DNA of 64,000 nt, from positions 434,001-498,000 of the forward strand of contig NZ_JRMB01000002.1 in NCBI RefSeq assembly GCF_000759445.1, in the 5' to 3' direction. A model generated the notes under the pieces. It had not been told where the DNA came from. It made no database searches and saw only the letters and a list, made by a program, of their open reading frames with translations. Of this stretch, positions 48,223 to 57,040 are shown piece after piece; within the stretch, counting starts at the first letter, position 1, and each line of letters starts with the position of its first letter. A program made the translations under genes and the position numbers. Source of the stretch: Pseudomonas lutea. Lineage in GTDB: Bacteria > Pseudomonadota > Gammaproteobacteria > Pseudomonadales > Pseudomonadaceae.

Positions 48223-49218
48223 TCAGCGCCTCAGGCTTTCCACCAGCACCTTGTTGAACTGTTGCGGGTCCTGAATCTGCGGCGCATGCCCCAACCCTGC
48301 AAACTCCACCAGCGTCGCCTGCGGTATGCGTTTGGCGGCGGCCTTGCCAAGCTCCGGGTAGTTGCCCAGCGATTTGCGCAGTGCCTCGGGCGCTGCGTCT
48401 TTGGCGATGGCGGTATTGTCCTTCTGCCCGATCAACAACACGGTGGGCATCTTCAGCTTTTCAAAGTCGTAAAACACCGGCTGATTGAAGATCATGCCGT
48501 ATGTCTGCGCAGACGCCCGAGCAACCTCCTCCTTGCCCTTGCCGTTGAACATGCCTGCCTGCATGTCGACCCAGTGATCGAATTCCGGGCGCCATTCGTT
48601 GGCGTAATAGGTCGACTGCTGGTATTTGCGAATGCTGTCGGCACTGGTTTTCAGCTCACGGGCGTACCAGTCGTCGAAGCTGCGATCCGGCACCCCTTTG
48701 GCTTTCCAGTCCTCCAGACCGATGGGATTGACCAGCAGCAACTGATCCACCTGCTCGGGGTACATCAGCGCAAAGCGGGTCGCCAGCATGCCGCCCATGG
48801 AATGTCCGACGACCGTGACGTGATCAATCCCCAACTGGCTCAGCAGCGCTTTGGTGTTCTGCGCCAGTTGCTCGAAGGTGTATTTGTAGTCCGCCGGTTT
48901 GCTGGAGCGGCAGAAGCCGATCTGATCCGGCGCGACGACCCTATACCCTGCGGCGCTCAGCGCCTTGATAGTCCCCTCCCACGTGGCACCGCAGAAGTTT
49001 TTGCCATGCAGCAATACGACGCTGCGACCATTGGCAGTGCCGGTCGGTTTGACGTCCATATAGCCCATCTGCACTGACGTGCCCTGGGATTCAAAACGGA
49101 AATTCTGCGCCGGGAACGGATACTGGAAACCTTCCAGCTGCGGGCCGTAAGACGGGGTCTGCGCGGCGAGCAGTGGCAAGCTGACGGTCATCAACAGCGC
49201 GGGTAGCCATTTGGTCAT
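48223..49218 (-). CDS. Exported alpha/beta hydrolase
   Basis: A 331-residue hydrolase with a signal peptide (MTKWLPALLMTVSLPLLAAQ). The oxyanion region is VVLLHGKNFCGATW, the nucleophile elbow is VVGHSMGGM (Ser at about 129), the acid is likely Asp in LLIGQKDNTA, and the His is in GLGHAPQIQDP. It should act in the periplasm on an ester or similar bond; the substrate is unknown. It is divergent from the pseudouridine-synthase-like gene and ends near a REP element. Confidence 0.88.
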   Translation of the reverse strand: MTKWLPALLMTVSLPLLAAQTPSYGPQLEGFQYPFPAQNFRFESQGTSVQMGYMDVKPTGTANGRSVVLLHGKNFCGATWEGTIKALSAAGYRVVAPDQIGFCRSSKPADYKYTFEQLAQNTKALLSQLGIDHVTVVGHSMGGMLATRFALMYPEQVDQLLLVNPIGLEDWKAKGVPDRSFDDWYARELKTSADSIRKYQQSTYYANEWRPEFDHWVDMQAGMFNGKGKEEVARASAQTYGMIFNQPVFYDFEKLKMPTVLLIGQKDNTAIAKDAAPEALRKSLGNYPELGKAAAKRIPQATLVEFAGLGHAPQIQDPQQFNKVLVESLRR

Positions 49219-49380
49219 GAATTTGCTCCGAACGGTGTAGGAATAGAGAACAGACCTGCGTCGCTCCCGAAAAAATCCATCCAGTGGGGCCCCATTCGCT
49301 CGCCAATTTCAATGCAGCCGCGATTAACGGCGCCTGCACGGGTACAATAGGCGCCTTTCCATTTTGTTACGGCTTTTCTC

Positions 49381-50091
49381 ATGACTGACCCCATTCGCCT
49401 TTCCAAACGCCTGATCGAGCTCGTCGGTTGCTCTCGTCGCGAAGCCGAGCTGTTCATTGAAGGCGGCTGGGTCACGGTGGACGGCGTTGTCGTCGACGAA
49501 CCCCAGTTCAAGGTCGAAAACCAGACAGTGGTGCTCAATGCAGAGGCGAAGGCCGATACGCCCGAAGCCGTGACCCTGCTGTTCAATGCCCCAGCCGGCA
49601 TGGCGCCCGAGACTGCGCTGACGTTGATCACTCCCGGCACACTGTCGGCCGATCACAGCATTGGCCGGCGCCCGCTCAAGGGCCACTTCCTGCGCCTGGA
49701 AGCGATCTCCACGCTGCAGGCCAATGCCAGCGGGCTGATGGTGTTCAGTCAGGACTGGAAGATCCTGCGCAAGCTCACCGACGACCGCAGCAAGATCGAG
49801 CAGGAGTACGTCGTCGAGATCGCTGGCGACATGGTTGCCCACGGTCTCAACCGCCTGAACCACGGCATGACCTACAAGGGCAAGGAGCTGCCCAAGGTCA
49901 AAGCCAGCTGGCAGAACGAAAACCGTCTGCGCTTCGCCATGAAGAACCCGCAGCCCGGCGTCATTGCCCAGCTGTGCGAAGCGGTCGGGCTGAAAGTTGT
50001 TTCGGTACGGCGCATCCGTATCGGTGGCGTTTCCATCGGCAAAGTGCCTGAAGGCCAATGGCGCTACATGACCGAAAAAGAAAAATTCTGA
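49381..50091 (+). CDS. RluF/RsuA-type pseudouridine synthase homologue lacking catalytic Asp
   Basis: A 236-residue protein with an N-terminal S4 RNA-binding domain (about 5-50, IRLSKRLIELVGCSRREAELFIEGGWVTVDG) and a pseudouridine synthase-like domain. The catalytic motif of the RsuA/RluF family is RLDxxTxGL; here it reads TLQANASGL, so the essential Asp is Gln113. Other motifs remain: the YVVEI strand at about 141-145, VRRIRIGGVSIGKVPEGQWR. It is therefore probably a non-catalytic RNA-binding relative, although annotation pipelines would call it an rRNA pseudouridine synthase. yehS follows about 70 bases downstream. Confidence 0.85.
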   Translation: MTDPIRLSKRLIELVGCSRREAELFIEGGWVTVDGVVVDEPQFKVENQTVVLNAEAKADTPEAVTLLFNAPAGMAPETALTLITPGTLSADHSIGRRPLKGHFLRLEAISTLQANASGLMVFSQDWKILRKLTDDRSKIEQEYVVEIAGDMVAHGLNRLNHGMTYKGKELPKVKASWQNENRLRFAMKNPQPGVIAQLCEAVGLKVVSVRRIRIGGVSIGKVPEGQWRYMTEKEKF

Positions 50092-50162
50092 ATCCCTTTT
50101 CCCGAGCGCCGCATCAGGTCCCGCGCGCGCTCATCTGCGAATCTCCAGGAAAACCACGCACC

Positions 50163-50624
50163 ATGATGAACAACGATGTACTGCGCAGCATCCGCTACAT
50201 GCTCGATATCAACGACGCCAAAGTGGTCGATATCATCAAGCTCGGCGGGTTTGACGCGAACAAGGCCGATGTCACGGCCTACATGAAGAAAGATGAAGAA
50301 GAAGGCTTCCTGCCTTGCAGCGATGAAGTCATGGCGCATTTCCTTGACGGCCTGGTGTTTTTCAAGCGCGGCAAGGACGAGAGCCGGCCCGCACTGCCGG
50401 TCGAACTGCCGATCACCAACAACATTGTCCTCAAAAAGCTGCGCGTGGCCTTCGAGTTGAAGGAAGACGACATGCACGCAATCCTCAAAGCGGCCGAGTT
50501 CCCGGTGTCCAAGCCTGAGCTCAGCGCATTGTTCCGCAAGGCTGGCCACAATAACTACCGTCCATGCGGCGACCAGCTGCTGCGCAATTTCCTGCGTGGT
50601 CTGACCCTGCGCGTACGCGGTTAA
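50163..50624 (+). CDS. yehS: DUF1456 family protein (YehS-like)
   Basis: A 153-residue protein with two copies of a conserved module, each ending in a hydrophobic block: NDVLRSIRYMLDINDAKVVDI then VMAHFLDGLVFFKRG, and NIVLKKLRVAFELKEDDMHAI then LLRNFLRGLTLRVRG. This is the DUF1456 (YehS) pattern. The molecular role is unknown. The double-ATG start lies after a GGAAAACC region; upstream codons are open but unlike the family. It lies between the pseudouridine-synthase-like gene and trmO on the same strand. Confidence 0.88.
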   Translation: MMNNDVLRSIRYMLDINDAKVVDIIKLGGFDANKADVTAYMKKDEEEGFLPCSDEVMAHFLDGLVFFKRGKDESRPALPVELPITNNIVLKKLRVAFELKEDDMHAILKAAEFPVSKPELSALFRKAGHNNYRPCGDQLLRNFLRGLTLRVRG

Positions 50625-50641
50625 GCGCTGCAGGGCTATCG

Positions 50642-51346
50642 ATGACTCAGGCCTACAGCGTCGCGCCGATCGGCTTCATGCGCTCGTGCTTCAAAGAGAA
50701 GTTCGCGATCCCCAGACAGCCCCAACTTGCACCCGCCGCGCGGGGCGTGCTGGAACTGATCGCGCCATTTGATCAGGGCGACGCTGTCCAGGGGCTGGAA
50801 CAGGTCAGCCATGTCTGGCTGCTGTTCCTGTTTCATCAGGCGCTGGAAGACACGCCGCGACTCAAAGTGCGGCCGCCACGCCTGGGCGGCAATCAGTCGA
50901 TGGGGGTGTTCGCCACGCGTGCTACCCACCGGCCCAATGGCATCGGGCAATCGGTGGTCAAGCTGGACAAGGTCGAGCCGGGGCGCTTGTGGTTGTCGGG
51001 CATCGACCTGCTTGAGGGCACGCCGGTACTGGACATCAAACCCTACGTGCCCTACGCCGACATCATCGCCGATGCACGTAACAGCATGGCCGCCGCAGCG
51101 CCGGCGCGGGTTCCGGTGCAGTGGGAGGATGCTGCGCTGATTCAGGCGCAGGAGCATGCCCTGCGCCTTGACGAGCCGTTGACCGAGCTGATCGAGCAGT
51201 GCCTGGCACAAGACCCTCGACCGGCGTACCAGACGCCCACGCCCGAACGAGTCTATGGCGCGCAGTTCTGGGACCTGGACGTGCGCTGGCACTATCCACA
51301 GTCAGGCCTTATCCGGGTGCTGGAAGTGGTCCCTGCCGTTAGCTGA
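50642..51346 (+). CDS. trmO: tRNA (t6A37) N6-methyltransferase TrmO
   Basis: A 234-residue enzyme of the TsaA/TrmO family that methylates t6A37 in tRNA-Thr to m6t6A. The beta-barrel core carries SHVWLLFLFH, RPPRLGGNQSMGVFATRATHRPNGIGQSVV (SAM-binding HRPN motif) and DIKPYVPYAD. The C-terminal tail is typical of the gamma-proteobacterial form. It follows yehS by 17 bases and probably shares its transcript; a strong terminator follows. Confidence 0.93.
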   Translation: MTQAYSVAPIGFMRSCFKEKFAIPRQPQLAPAARGVLELIAPFDQGDAVQGLEQVSHVWLLFLFHQALEDTPRLKVRPPRLGGNQSMGVFATRATHRPNGIGQSVVKLDKVEPGRLWLSGIDLLEGTPVLDIKPYVPYADIIADARNSMAAAAPARVPVQWEDAALIQAQEHALRLDEPLTELIEQCLAQDPRPAYQTPTPERVYGAQFWDLDVRWHYPQSGLIRVLEVVPAVS

Positions 51347-51365
51347 CACCCAATCGCCCGCCCAC

Positions 51366-51405
51366 AAAAAAACCGCCTGGTCCGTGACCTCCAGGCGGTT
51401 TTTTT
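51366..51405. terminator. Bidirectional rho-independent terminator
   Basis: AAACCGCCTGG and CCAGGCGGTTT pair around a ten-base loop, with an A run on the left and T7 on the right, just past the trmO stop. It also lies downstream of the convergent fpr gene. Confidence 0.9.
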
Positions 51406-51510
51406 CAGACCCCAAAACGCAGGTGCCTGTACTGACCTATTCGCCGATGACGCCACCTGCGCATTGCAGCACGGGTGATTCATTGGCGATTGGGTCGTAT
51501 CTGAACGGTT

Positions 51511-52290
51511 TTACTTCTCGACGAACGCGCGCTCGATCAAGTAGTCACCCGGCTCACGCATGCGCGGCGAAACGGTCAGGCCGAAGCTGTTCAGCACTTC
51601 GCTGGTTTCATCGAGCATGCTCGGACTGCCGCACAACATGGCGCGGTCATCCTGCGGATTGATCGGCGGCAGACCGATGTCGCTGAACAGTTTGCCGCTG
51701 CGCATCAGGTCAGTCAGACGGCCTTCGTTCTCAAATGGCTCGCGGGTGACCGTTGGGTAATAGATCAGCTTGTCGCGCAGCATGTCACCGAAAAATTCGT
51801 TCTGCGGCAAGTGCTCGGTGATGAACTCGCGGTACGCCACTTCGTTCACGTAACGCACGCCGTGGCACAGAATGACCTTTTCGAATCGCTCGTACGTTTC
51901 GGGGTCCTGGATGACGCTCATGAAAGGCGCCAGCCCGGTGCCCGTGCTGAGCAGGTAAAGGTGTTTGCCCGGCTTCAGGTCGTCCAGCACCAGCGTACCC
52001 GTAGGCTTCTTGCTGATGATGATCTCATCGCCTTCCTTCAGGTGCTGCAGCTGCGAGGTCAGCGGGCCGTCTGGCACCTTGATGCTGAAGAACTCTAGAT
52101 GCTCTTCCCAGTTCGGGCTGGCAATGGAGTAGGCACGCATGAGCGGGCGCCCGTTGGGCTGCTGAAGACCGATCATCACGAACTGACCGTTCTCGAAGCG
52201 CAGGCCAGGATCACGGGTGCACTTGAAACTGAAAAGCGTGTCGTTCCAGTGATGAACGCTGAGAACACGCTCGTGATTCATGTTGCTCAT
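51511..52290 (-). CDS. fpr: Ferredoxin/flavodoxin-NADP+ reductase Fpr
   Basis: A 259-residue FAD enzyme that passes electrons between NADPH and ferredoxin or flavodoxin. The FAD motif is RAYSIASP (53-60), the NADP motif GTGLAPFMS and CGSPSMLDE follow, and the C-terminus is typical of the bacterial subclass (EPGDYLIERAFVEK). It faces away from finR across about 120 bases. In pseudomonads FinR activates fpr under superoxide stress; this arrangement supports the same control here. Confidence 0.95.
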   Translation of the reverse strand: MSNMNHERVLSVHHWNDTLFSFKCTRDPGLRFENGQFVMIGLQQPNGRPLMRAYSIASPNWEEHLEFFSIKVPDGPLTSQLQHLKEGDEIIISKKPTGTLVLDDLKPGKHLYLLSTGTGLAPFMSVIQDPETYERFEKVILCHGVRYVNEVAYREFITEHLPQNEFFGDMLRDKLIYYPTVTREPFENEGRLTDLMRSGKLFSDIGLPPINPQDDRAMLCGSPSMLDETSEVLNSFGLTVSPRMREPGDYLIERAFVEK

Positions 52291-52412
52291 GGTACGTGGG
52301 AGCTCCTGATAAATGACGTGCGCGGGTCAATGCGCCATTGCGCGACATTCTAGTGGCAGACACAATATCTGTTAACTGAATTATCAAGATATAGGTTATC
52401 GGTTATATAGAT
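52291..52412. promoter_or_regulatory. fpr-finR divergent control region
   Basis: About 120 A/T-rich bases between the two start codons. TATCTGTTAACTG and, 15 bases on, TATAGGTTATCGGTTATATAGATA form loose dyads expected for a LysR-type activator, but no exact LysR box (T-N11-A) can be singled out with confidence. Position alone makes this the likely FinR target. Confidence 0.5.
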
Positions 52413-53339
52413 ATGCGATTTACTCTACGTCAGCTCCAGATCTTCGTGGCCGTCGCCCAGCAGGAAAGCGTCTCGCGCGCGGCGGTCTTGCTGTCCTTGT
52501 CGCAATCAGCGGCGAGCACTTCCATCACTGAACTGGAACGCCAGTCCAGTTGCCAGCTCTTCGACCGCGCAGGCAAGCGACTGAGCCTGAACGCCACAGG
52601 CCGGCAGCTGCTGCCTCAAGCCGTCGCGCTGCTGGACCAGGCCAAGGAGATTGAAGACTTGCTCAATGGCAAGTCCGGTTTCGGTTCACTGGCGGTGGGC
52701 GCCACGCTGACCATCGGCAATTACCTGGCGACCCTGCTTATCGGCAGCTTCATGCAGCGCCATCCGGAGAGCCAGGTGAAGCTGCACGTGCAGAACACCG
52801 CAAACATTGTCCAGCAGGTCGCGCATTACGAGATTGATCTGGGGCTGATCGAGGGGGACTGCAGCCACCCTGACATTGAAGTGCAGACCTGGGTTGAAGA
52901 TGAACTGGTGGTGTTTTGCGCGCCCCGACATCCGCTGGCGAAAAAAGGCCGTGCGTCTCTGGAAGAGCTGACACGCGAGGCGTGGATCTTGCGTGAGCAA
53001 GGCTCCGGGACACGCCTGACGTTCGACCAGGCCATGCGTCATCATTTGAACAGCCTCAATGTGCGGCTGGAGCTGGAACACACGGAGGCCATCAAACGCG
53101 CCGTTGAGTCAGGCCTGGGCATTGGCTGCATCTCGCGCCTGGCGTTGCGCGATGCTTTCCGTCGGGGCAGTCTGGTCGCGGTTGAAACGCCGGAGCTCGA
53201 TCTGGTGCGCCAGTTCTACTTCATCTGGCACAAACAGAAGTATCAGACGTCCGCTATCCGCGAATTCCTCGACCTCTGCCGCTCATTCACCGCTGGCGTC
53301 AACCGCAGCGACGAGATTGTCCTGCCGAGCATCGCCTAA
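52413..53339 (+). CDS. finR: LysR-type regulator FinR
   Basis: A 308-residue LysR-family activator. The N-terminal helix-turn-helix (about 1-60) reads MRFTLRQLQIFVAVAQQESVSRAA with LSLSQSAASTSITELE. The C-terminal effector domain is of the CysB-like type (LAVGATLTIGNYLATLLIGSF). The gene is divergent from fpr, as finR is in other pseudomonads, where it is needed for superoxide induction of fpr. The name rests on that position and on overall family match. Confidence 0.88.
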   Translation: MRFTLRQLQIFVAVAQQESVSRAAVLLSLSQSAASTSITELERQSSCQLFDRAGKRLSLNATGRQLLPQAVALLDQAKEIEDLLNGKSGFGSLAVGATLTIGNYLATLLIGSFMQRHPESQVKLHVQNTANIVQQVAHYEIDLGLIEGDCSHPDIEVQTWVEDELVVFCAPRHPLAKKGRASLEELTREAWILREQGSGTRLTFDQAMRHHLNSLNVRLELEHTEAIKRAVESGLGIGCISRLALRDAFRRGSLVAVETPELDLVRQFYFIWHKQKYQTSAIREFLDLCRSFTAGVNRSDEIVLPSIA

Positions 53340-53366
53340 GGCGCAGCTCGACAATAAAAGCAATTG

Positions 53367-53735
53367 TCAGCCCAGCAGAATCAGGCCCCAGACCACCGCA
53401 ATCATGGTCAGCGCCACGAACTGGGCAGCGCTGCCCATATCCTTTGCGTTCTTGGACAACGGATGCCGATCCAGAGAGATGCGGTCGATGGCGGCTTCAA
53501 TGGCCGAGTTCAGCAGTTCGACAATCAGCGCCAACAGGCACACCGCGATCAGGATCGCGCGCTCGCCACGGCTGACGTGAAACACGAATGACAGCGGGAT
53601 CAACACGACGTTGAGCAACACCAACTGGCGAAACGCAGCTTCGCCCTTGAATGCGGCGGTCAGGCCGTCAAGGGAGTAGCCCGATGCGTTGAGAATACGT
53701 TTAAGGCCGGTCTGACCTTTGAATGGCGACGTCAT
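53367..53735 (-). CDS. dgkA: Diacylglycerol kinase DgkA
   Basis: A 122-residue inner-membrane enzyme that phosphorylates diacylglycerol to phosphatidate, recycling lipid released during osmoregulated glucan synthesis. Three membrane helices are seen (about 38-55, 60-78, 98-120). The active-site motif is ELLNSAIEAAIDR and the N-terminal amphipathic part is GLKRILNASGYSLDGL. It lies beyond finR in the convergent position and about 105 bases downstream of erdR. Confidence 0.95.
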   Translation of the reverse strand: MTSPFKGQTGLKRILNASGYSLDGLTAAFKGEAAFRQLVLLNVVLIPLSFVFHVSRGERAILIAVCLLALIVELLNSAIEAAIDRISLDRHPLSKNAKDMGSAAQFVALTMIAVVWGLILLG

Positions 53736-53840
53736 AGGAAAACTACTGATGGATGAAAGCGGTGGAGGCTAGTGCGGCGACGGTCAAAAAAGTGTGAAGG
53801 TCGACCGCGCCAGCCGGGGCCTGGAGCGGAATCAGGTGAT

Positions 53841-54488
53841 TCAGCTCTGCGGTATGGATTCCAATTGTTGCAACAACAACGCTGCCTGGGTTCGCGTGCG
53901 CACATTGAGCTTGCGAAAGATCGCCGTGACATGCGCCTTGATCGTCGCTTCCGAGACGCTCAACTCATAGGCGATCTGCTTGTTCAGCAGCCCCTCGCAG
54001 ACCATCGTCAGTACGCGAAACTGCTGCGGCGTCAGACTGGCAAGGCCTTCGCTGGCGGCCTTGGCTTCGGGCGACACGCTGACGCTTTCATTGACCTGCG
54101 GCGGCCACCAGACGTCCCCGTCGAGTACCGTACGCACGGCTTTCTGAATGACTTCAAGGGAGCTGGACTTGGGGATGAAGCCGCTGGCGCCAAACTCGCG
54201 CGACTTGACCACGACGGCTGCTTCTTCCTGGGCGGACACCATCACGACCGGCACTTGCGGGTATTGACCACGCAGCAGCACAAGGCCCGAAAAGCCGTAA
54301 GCGCCGGGCATATTCAAGTCCAGCAGAACCAGATCCCAGTCGGACTTTTCGGTCAGTCGCGCTTCCAGGTCAGCAATGCTCTCGGCCTCGACCAACCTTG
54401 CATCAGGTCCGAGCCCCAGGCTCAGGGCCTGATGCAGTGCACTGCGAAACAACGGATGGTCGTCGGCAATCAGGATTTCGTAGGGCAT
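53841..54488 (-). CDS. erdR: LuxR/NarL-type response regulator ErdR
   Basis: A 215-residue response regulator. The receiver domain has acidic residues in LIADDHPLF and phospho-acceptor Asp57 in LLDLNMPG; the Lys of the switch is in GFIPKSS. The C-terminal LuxR helix-turn-helix (about 148-210) reads SLTPQQFRVLTMVCEGLLNKQIAYELSVSEATIKAHVTAIF. The dgkA-erdR order is that of P. aeruginosa and P. putida, where ErdR controls ethanol and related alcohol oxidation. No sensor kinase gene is adjacent, so the partner is elsewhere. Confidence 0.85.
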   Translation of the reverse strand: MPYEILIADDHPLFRSALHQALSLGLGPDARLVEAESIADLEARLTEKSDWDLVLLDLNMPGAYGFSGLVLLRGQYPQVPVVMVSAQEEAAVVVKSREFGASGFIPKSSSLEVIQKAVRTVLDGDVWWPPQVNESVSVSPEAKAASEGLASLTPQQFRVLTMVCEGLLNKQIAYELSVSEATIKAHVTAIFRKLNVRTRTQAALLLQQLESIPQS

Positions 54489-54717
54489 TTAATGATCCTG
54501 CAAGTGGCTGAGCGCCGACGTTTCAACACCCAAGGTGGCATCCGCCCTGCCTCAATGACACACCAGCGCGATATACATCTGCACTGATCGGGGCGGCCCG
54601 CGGCATATCGACACAGGGACTGCGGCTGGGCGGCGCCAAGGATGCCCAGCGAAGTCGGGGTGGTCAAGCCTGACGCTTTGCGGCACAGTCTGCGCCCCCG
54701 ACCTGACGAGTGCCATC

Positions 54718-55602
54718 ATGCCAAACCATGCCCTGCGAGCGGACCTGCTCATGCTCCTTACCGCATTGATCTGGGGCACCGGTTTTGTCGCCCAGACTGC
54801 GGGAATGGACCATATCGGCCCGTATCTGTTTTCCGGTCTGAGGTTCGCGCTGGGTTCGCTATGCCTGGTGCCATTGATTCTGCGTAACGCCAGCACTGCC
54901 CGCGTGCCTGAGCCACTGCTCAATCGCGGAATGCTGCGCGCGGGCATCATCATGGGGCTGGCGCTGGCACTCGGGATCAATCTGCAGCAAGTCGGGTTGC
55001 TGTTTACCAGTGTGACCAACTCCGGCTTCATCACTGGCCTGTATGTGATCGTCGTTCCGCTGTTGGGGTTGCTGCTCGGTCACAAGACCGGGCTCGGCAC
55101 CTGGCTCGGGTGTCTGCTGGCGGTGGTGGGCATGTGCCTGCTCAGTATTGGCGATAACTTTCACGTCGCTTCGGGGGATTGGCTGCAACTGATCGGCGCG
55201 TTCGTGTGGGGCGGGCATGTGATATTGGTCAGTCTGTTCGCCAGCCGCCACGACCCGATCCGTCTCGCCTTCCTGCAATTCGCCACCTGCTCGGTAGTCA
55301 GTCTGCTGCTGGCGGTGTTCTTCGAGCCGATTGCTCTCAACGCCATCATCGACGCAGGCCCTGCCCTGCTCTACGGCGGCATCGTCGCGGTGGGCGTGGG
55401 CTACACGCTGCAGGTAGTGGCGCAAAAGCACGCGATTGCCTCCCATGCGGCCATCATCCTGTCGCTGGAAGCAGTGTTTGCCGCCATCGCTGGCGCCTGG
55501 ATTCTTGGGGAGGCGCTGCAACTGCGTGGTTACATCGGTTGTGGATTGATGCTGGCCGGGATGCTGCTGGCGCAGTTGTGGCCGAAGAAAGCCCTCGCCT
55601 GA
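54718..55602 (+). CDS. DMT-superfamily (EamA) transporter
   Basis: A 294-residue inner-membrane protein with ten predicted helices in two EamA halves (about 8-140 and 150-290). The first half starts LRADLLMLLTALIWGTGFVAQTAG; the second has AAIILSLEAVFAAIAGAWILGE, both typical of drug/metabolite exporters. The substrate cannot be predicted. It is divergent from erdR and convergent with the DTW gene. Confidence 0.87.
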   Translation: MPNHALRADLLMLLTALIWGTGFVAQTAGMDHIGPYLFSGLRFALGSLCLVPLILRNASTARVPEPLLNRGMLRAGIIMGLALALGINLQQVGLLFTSVTNSGFITGLYVIVVPLLGLLLGHKTGLGTWLGCLLAVVGMCLLSIGDNFHVASGDWLQLIGAFVWGGHVILVSLFASRHDPIRLAFLQFATCSVVSLLLAVFFEPIALNAIIDAGPALLYGGIVAVGVGYTLQVVAQKHAIASHAAIILSLEAVFAAIAGAWILGEALQLRGYIGCGLMLAGMLLAQLWPKKALA

Positions 55603-55661
55603 CTCATGCTGCCATCTCGAACCGTTCTAAGGCGGCTTGCTGGCAAGGGCATTACTGATGG

Positions 55662-56393
55662 TTATTCAAGGTAGCCTTTCAACTCTTGGTGAGCATCGCT
55701 TAGCAGGTCGAGGGGCAACTGATTCTTGGCACCTAAATAGTGCTGACTGAACACATCGAAGTAGCAGCTTAGGGCCGACCCCGCTTCAGTATCGCCGGCC
55801 AGATCGAAACACAATGCGGCCACTTCAGCAGTACAAAGATGTTCGCTACGCGTCGAGCGCCTTAGCTTGTACCGCGAAAGCTTTTCGGGAATCAGGCTCA
55901 GAATGGGGATGGAGTCAAAGTAAGCGCTTTTACGGAAGATCTTCCGTGCTTCTGTCCACGTAGCATCAATCAACACGAACAGCGGCCGCTTGTTTGGGTC
56001 AACGGTCACGGTGTCAGTAACGCGCTCGGCCGCTACATATTCCCCCGGAAACACCAGATAGGGTTGCCATTGCGGGTCGTTAAGCAATGCAATCAGCTTT
56101 TCATCGACCTCAGTGCGTGACCACACAAACGCATGGTTATCCTGAACCACGTCTGCAATCAGCCAACCCGTGTTGCTGGGTTTGAACACTTCCTTTTTCG
56201 TCATGATCAGGCAAACCCCCGACCGCGTTTCGACCTTTGGACGCCATCTGCACAGGCAATGGCTTTCAATCACGCGACAGTAATGGCACCTGGGCGCACG
56301 TGATCCACGAGCCAGGTAGGGCTTGGTACTCTCCTCCTCCCGCTCATCTCTCAGACAGGCGACCGAATTCTTGTGAAAAATAGTCTGGGTCAT
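55662..56393 (-). CDS. DTW-domain tRNA-uridine aminocarboxypropyltransferase
   Basis: A 243-residue DTW-domain protein. This family (E. coli TapT/YfiP) transfers the aminocarboxypropyl group of SAM to uridine in tRNA, forming acp3U. An N-terminal zinc-like cysteine cluster is in CHYCRVIESHCLCRW and the signature is VLIDATWTEARKIFRKS. The start is uncertain: I take MTQTIFHKNSVACLRDE, but an ATG 11 codons upstream and a still longer frame are open and no strong ribosome site decides. It is divergent from the PA3611-like gene. Confidence 0.85.
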   Translation of the reverse strand: MTQTIFHKNSVACLRDEREEESTKPYLARGSRAPRCHYCRVIESHCLCRWRPKVETRSGVCLIMTKKEVFKPSNTGWLIADVVQDNHAFVWSRTEVDEKLIALLNDPQWQPYLVFPGEYVAAERVTDTVTVDPNKRPLFVLIDATWTEARKIFRKSAYFDSIPILSLIPEKLSRYKLRRSTRSEHLCTAEVAALCFDLAGDTEAGSALSCYFDVFSQHYLGAKNQLPLDLLSDAHQELKGYLE

Positions 56394-56614
56394 TGACGGG
56401 GAAGAAGGCAGTGACACGAGGGGCATCCGGCAGGTCGAAAAGTCGCGGCATTCTATCAGACGCAGTCCGGCGCGCCGTGTTCTCTGGTGTCTGCCCAGGC
56501 TCATCCCTATACTGACCGGCCCTGAGAGCCGCCACGCCAGCAGTGAACGCCTCGGAATGTCGCCGGTCCAACGGCCAGCCTCTGCACCACCCGTCCACGC
56601 ACCAGGAGAATTCA

Positions 56615-57040
56615 ATGCTGCGCCTCATCGCCCCCACTCTCACGCTTTTGCTCCTCGCTCCACTGTGCGCCAATGCGGCGTCCAAGCAGGATTACGAACT
56701 GAGCCAGATGCTTGATAAAGTCGCGAAGGAAAGCAGTGTCGGCACGCCACGCGCCATCAACGAAGACATTCTCGACGAAGGCTACACCGTCGAAGGCAAG
56801 ATGCTCATCAACCACTTGAGCGTTCAGTCCGGCCAGGCCGCGCAAATGCGTGAAAACCTCGATGACGTCCGCGGTCAATTGGGCGGCAGCGTCTGCCGAA
56901 ACCCGGGCTATCGCCAGCTGATGGCCAAGGGCGCGATCCTGCGGTACCAGTTCACTGAATACAAAACCAACAAACTCATCACTACTCAGGAAATTAAAGC
57001 GGCCGATTGCGCTGCAAAACCACCTGCCAAGAAAAAGTGA
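56615..57040 (+). CDS. PA3611-like exported protein (quorum-regulated factor family)
   Basis: A 141-residue protein with a signal peptide (MLRLIAPTLTLLLLAPLCAN, cleaved near ANA-AS) and AGGAG before the ATG. The mature part has two cysteines (SVCRNPGYRQ and AADCAAK) that could form a disulfide, with DYELSQMLDKVAKESSVGTP and INEDILDEGYTVEG. It resembles PA3611 of P. aeruginosa, described as a quorum-sensing-regulated virulence factor. The lysine-rich tail is unlike the body. Role here is inferred from that likeness. Confidence 0.8.
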   Translation: MLRLIAPTLTLLLLAPLCANAASKQDYELSQMLDKVAKESSVGTPRAINEDILDEGYTVEGKMLINHLSVQSGQAAQMRENLDDVRGQLGGSVCRNPGYRQLMAKGAILRYQFTEYKTNKLITTQEIKAADCAAKPPAKKK

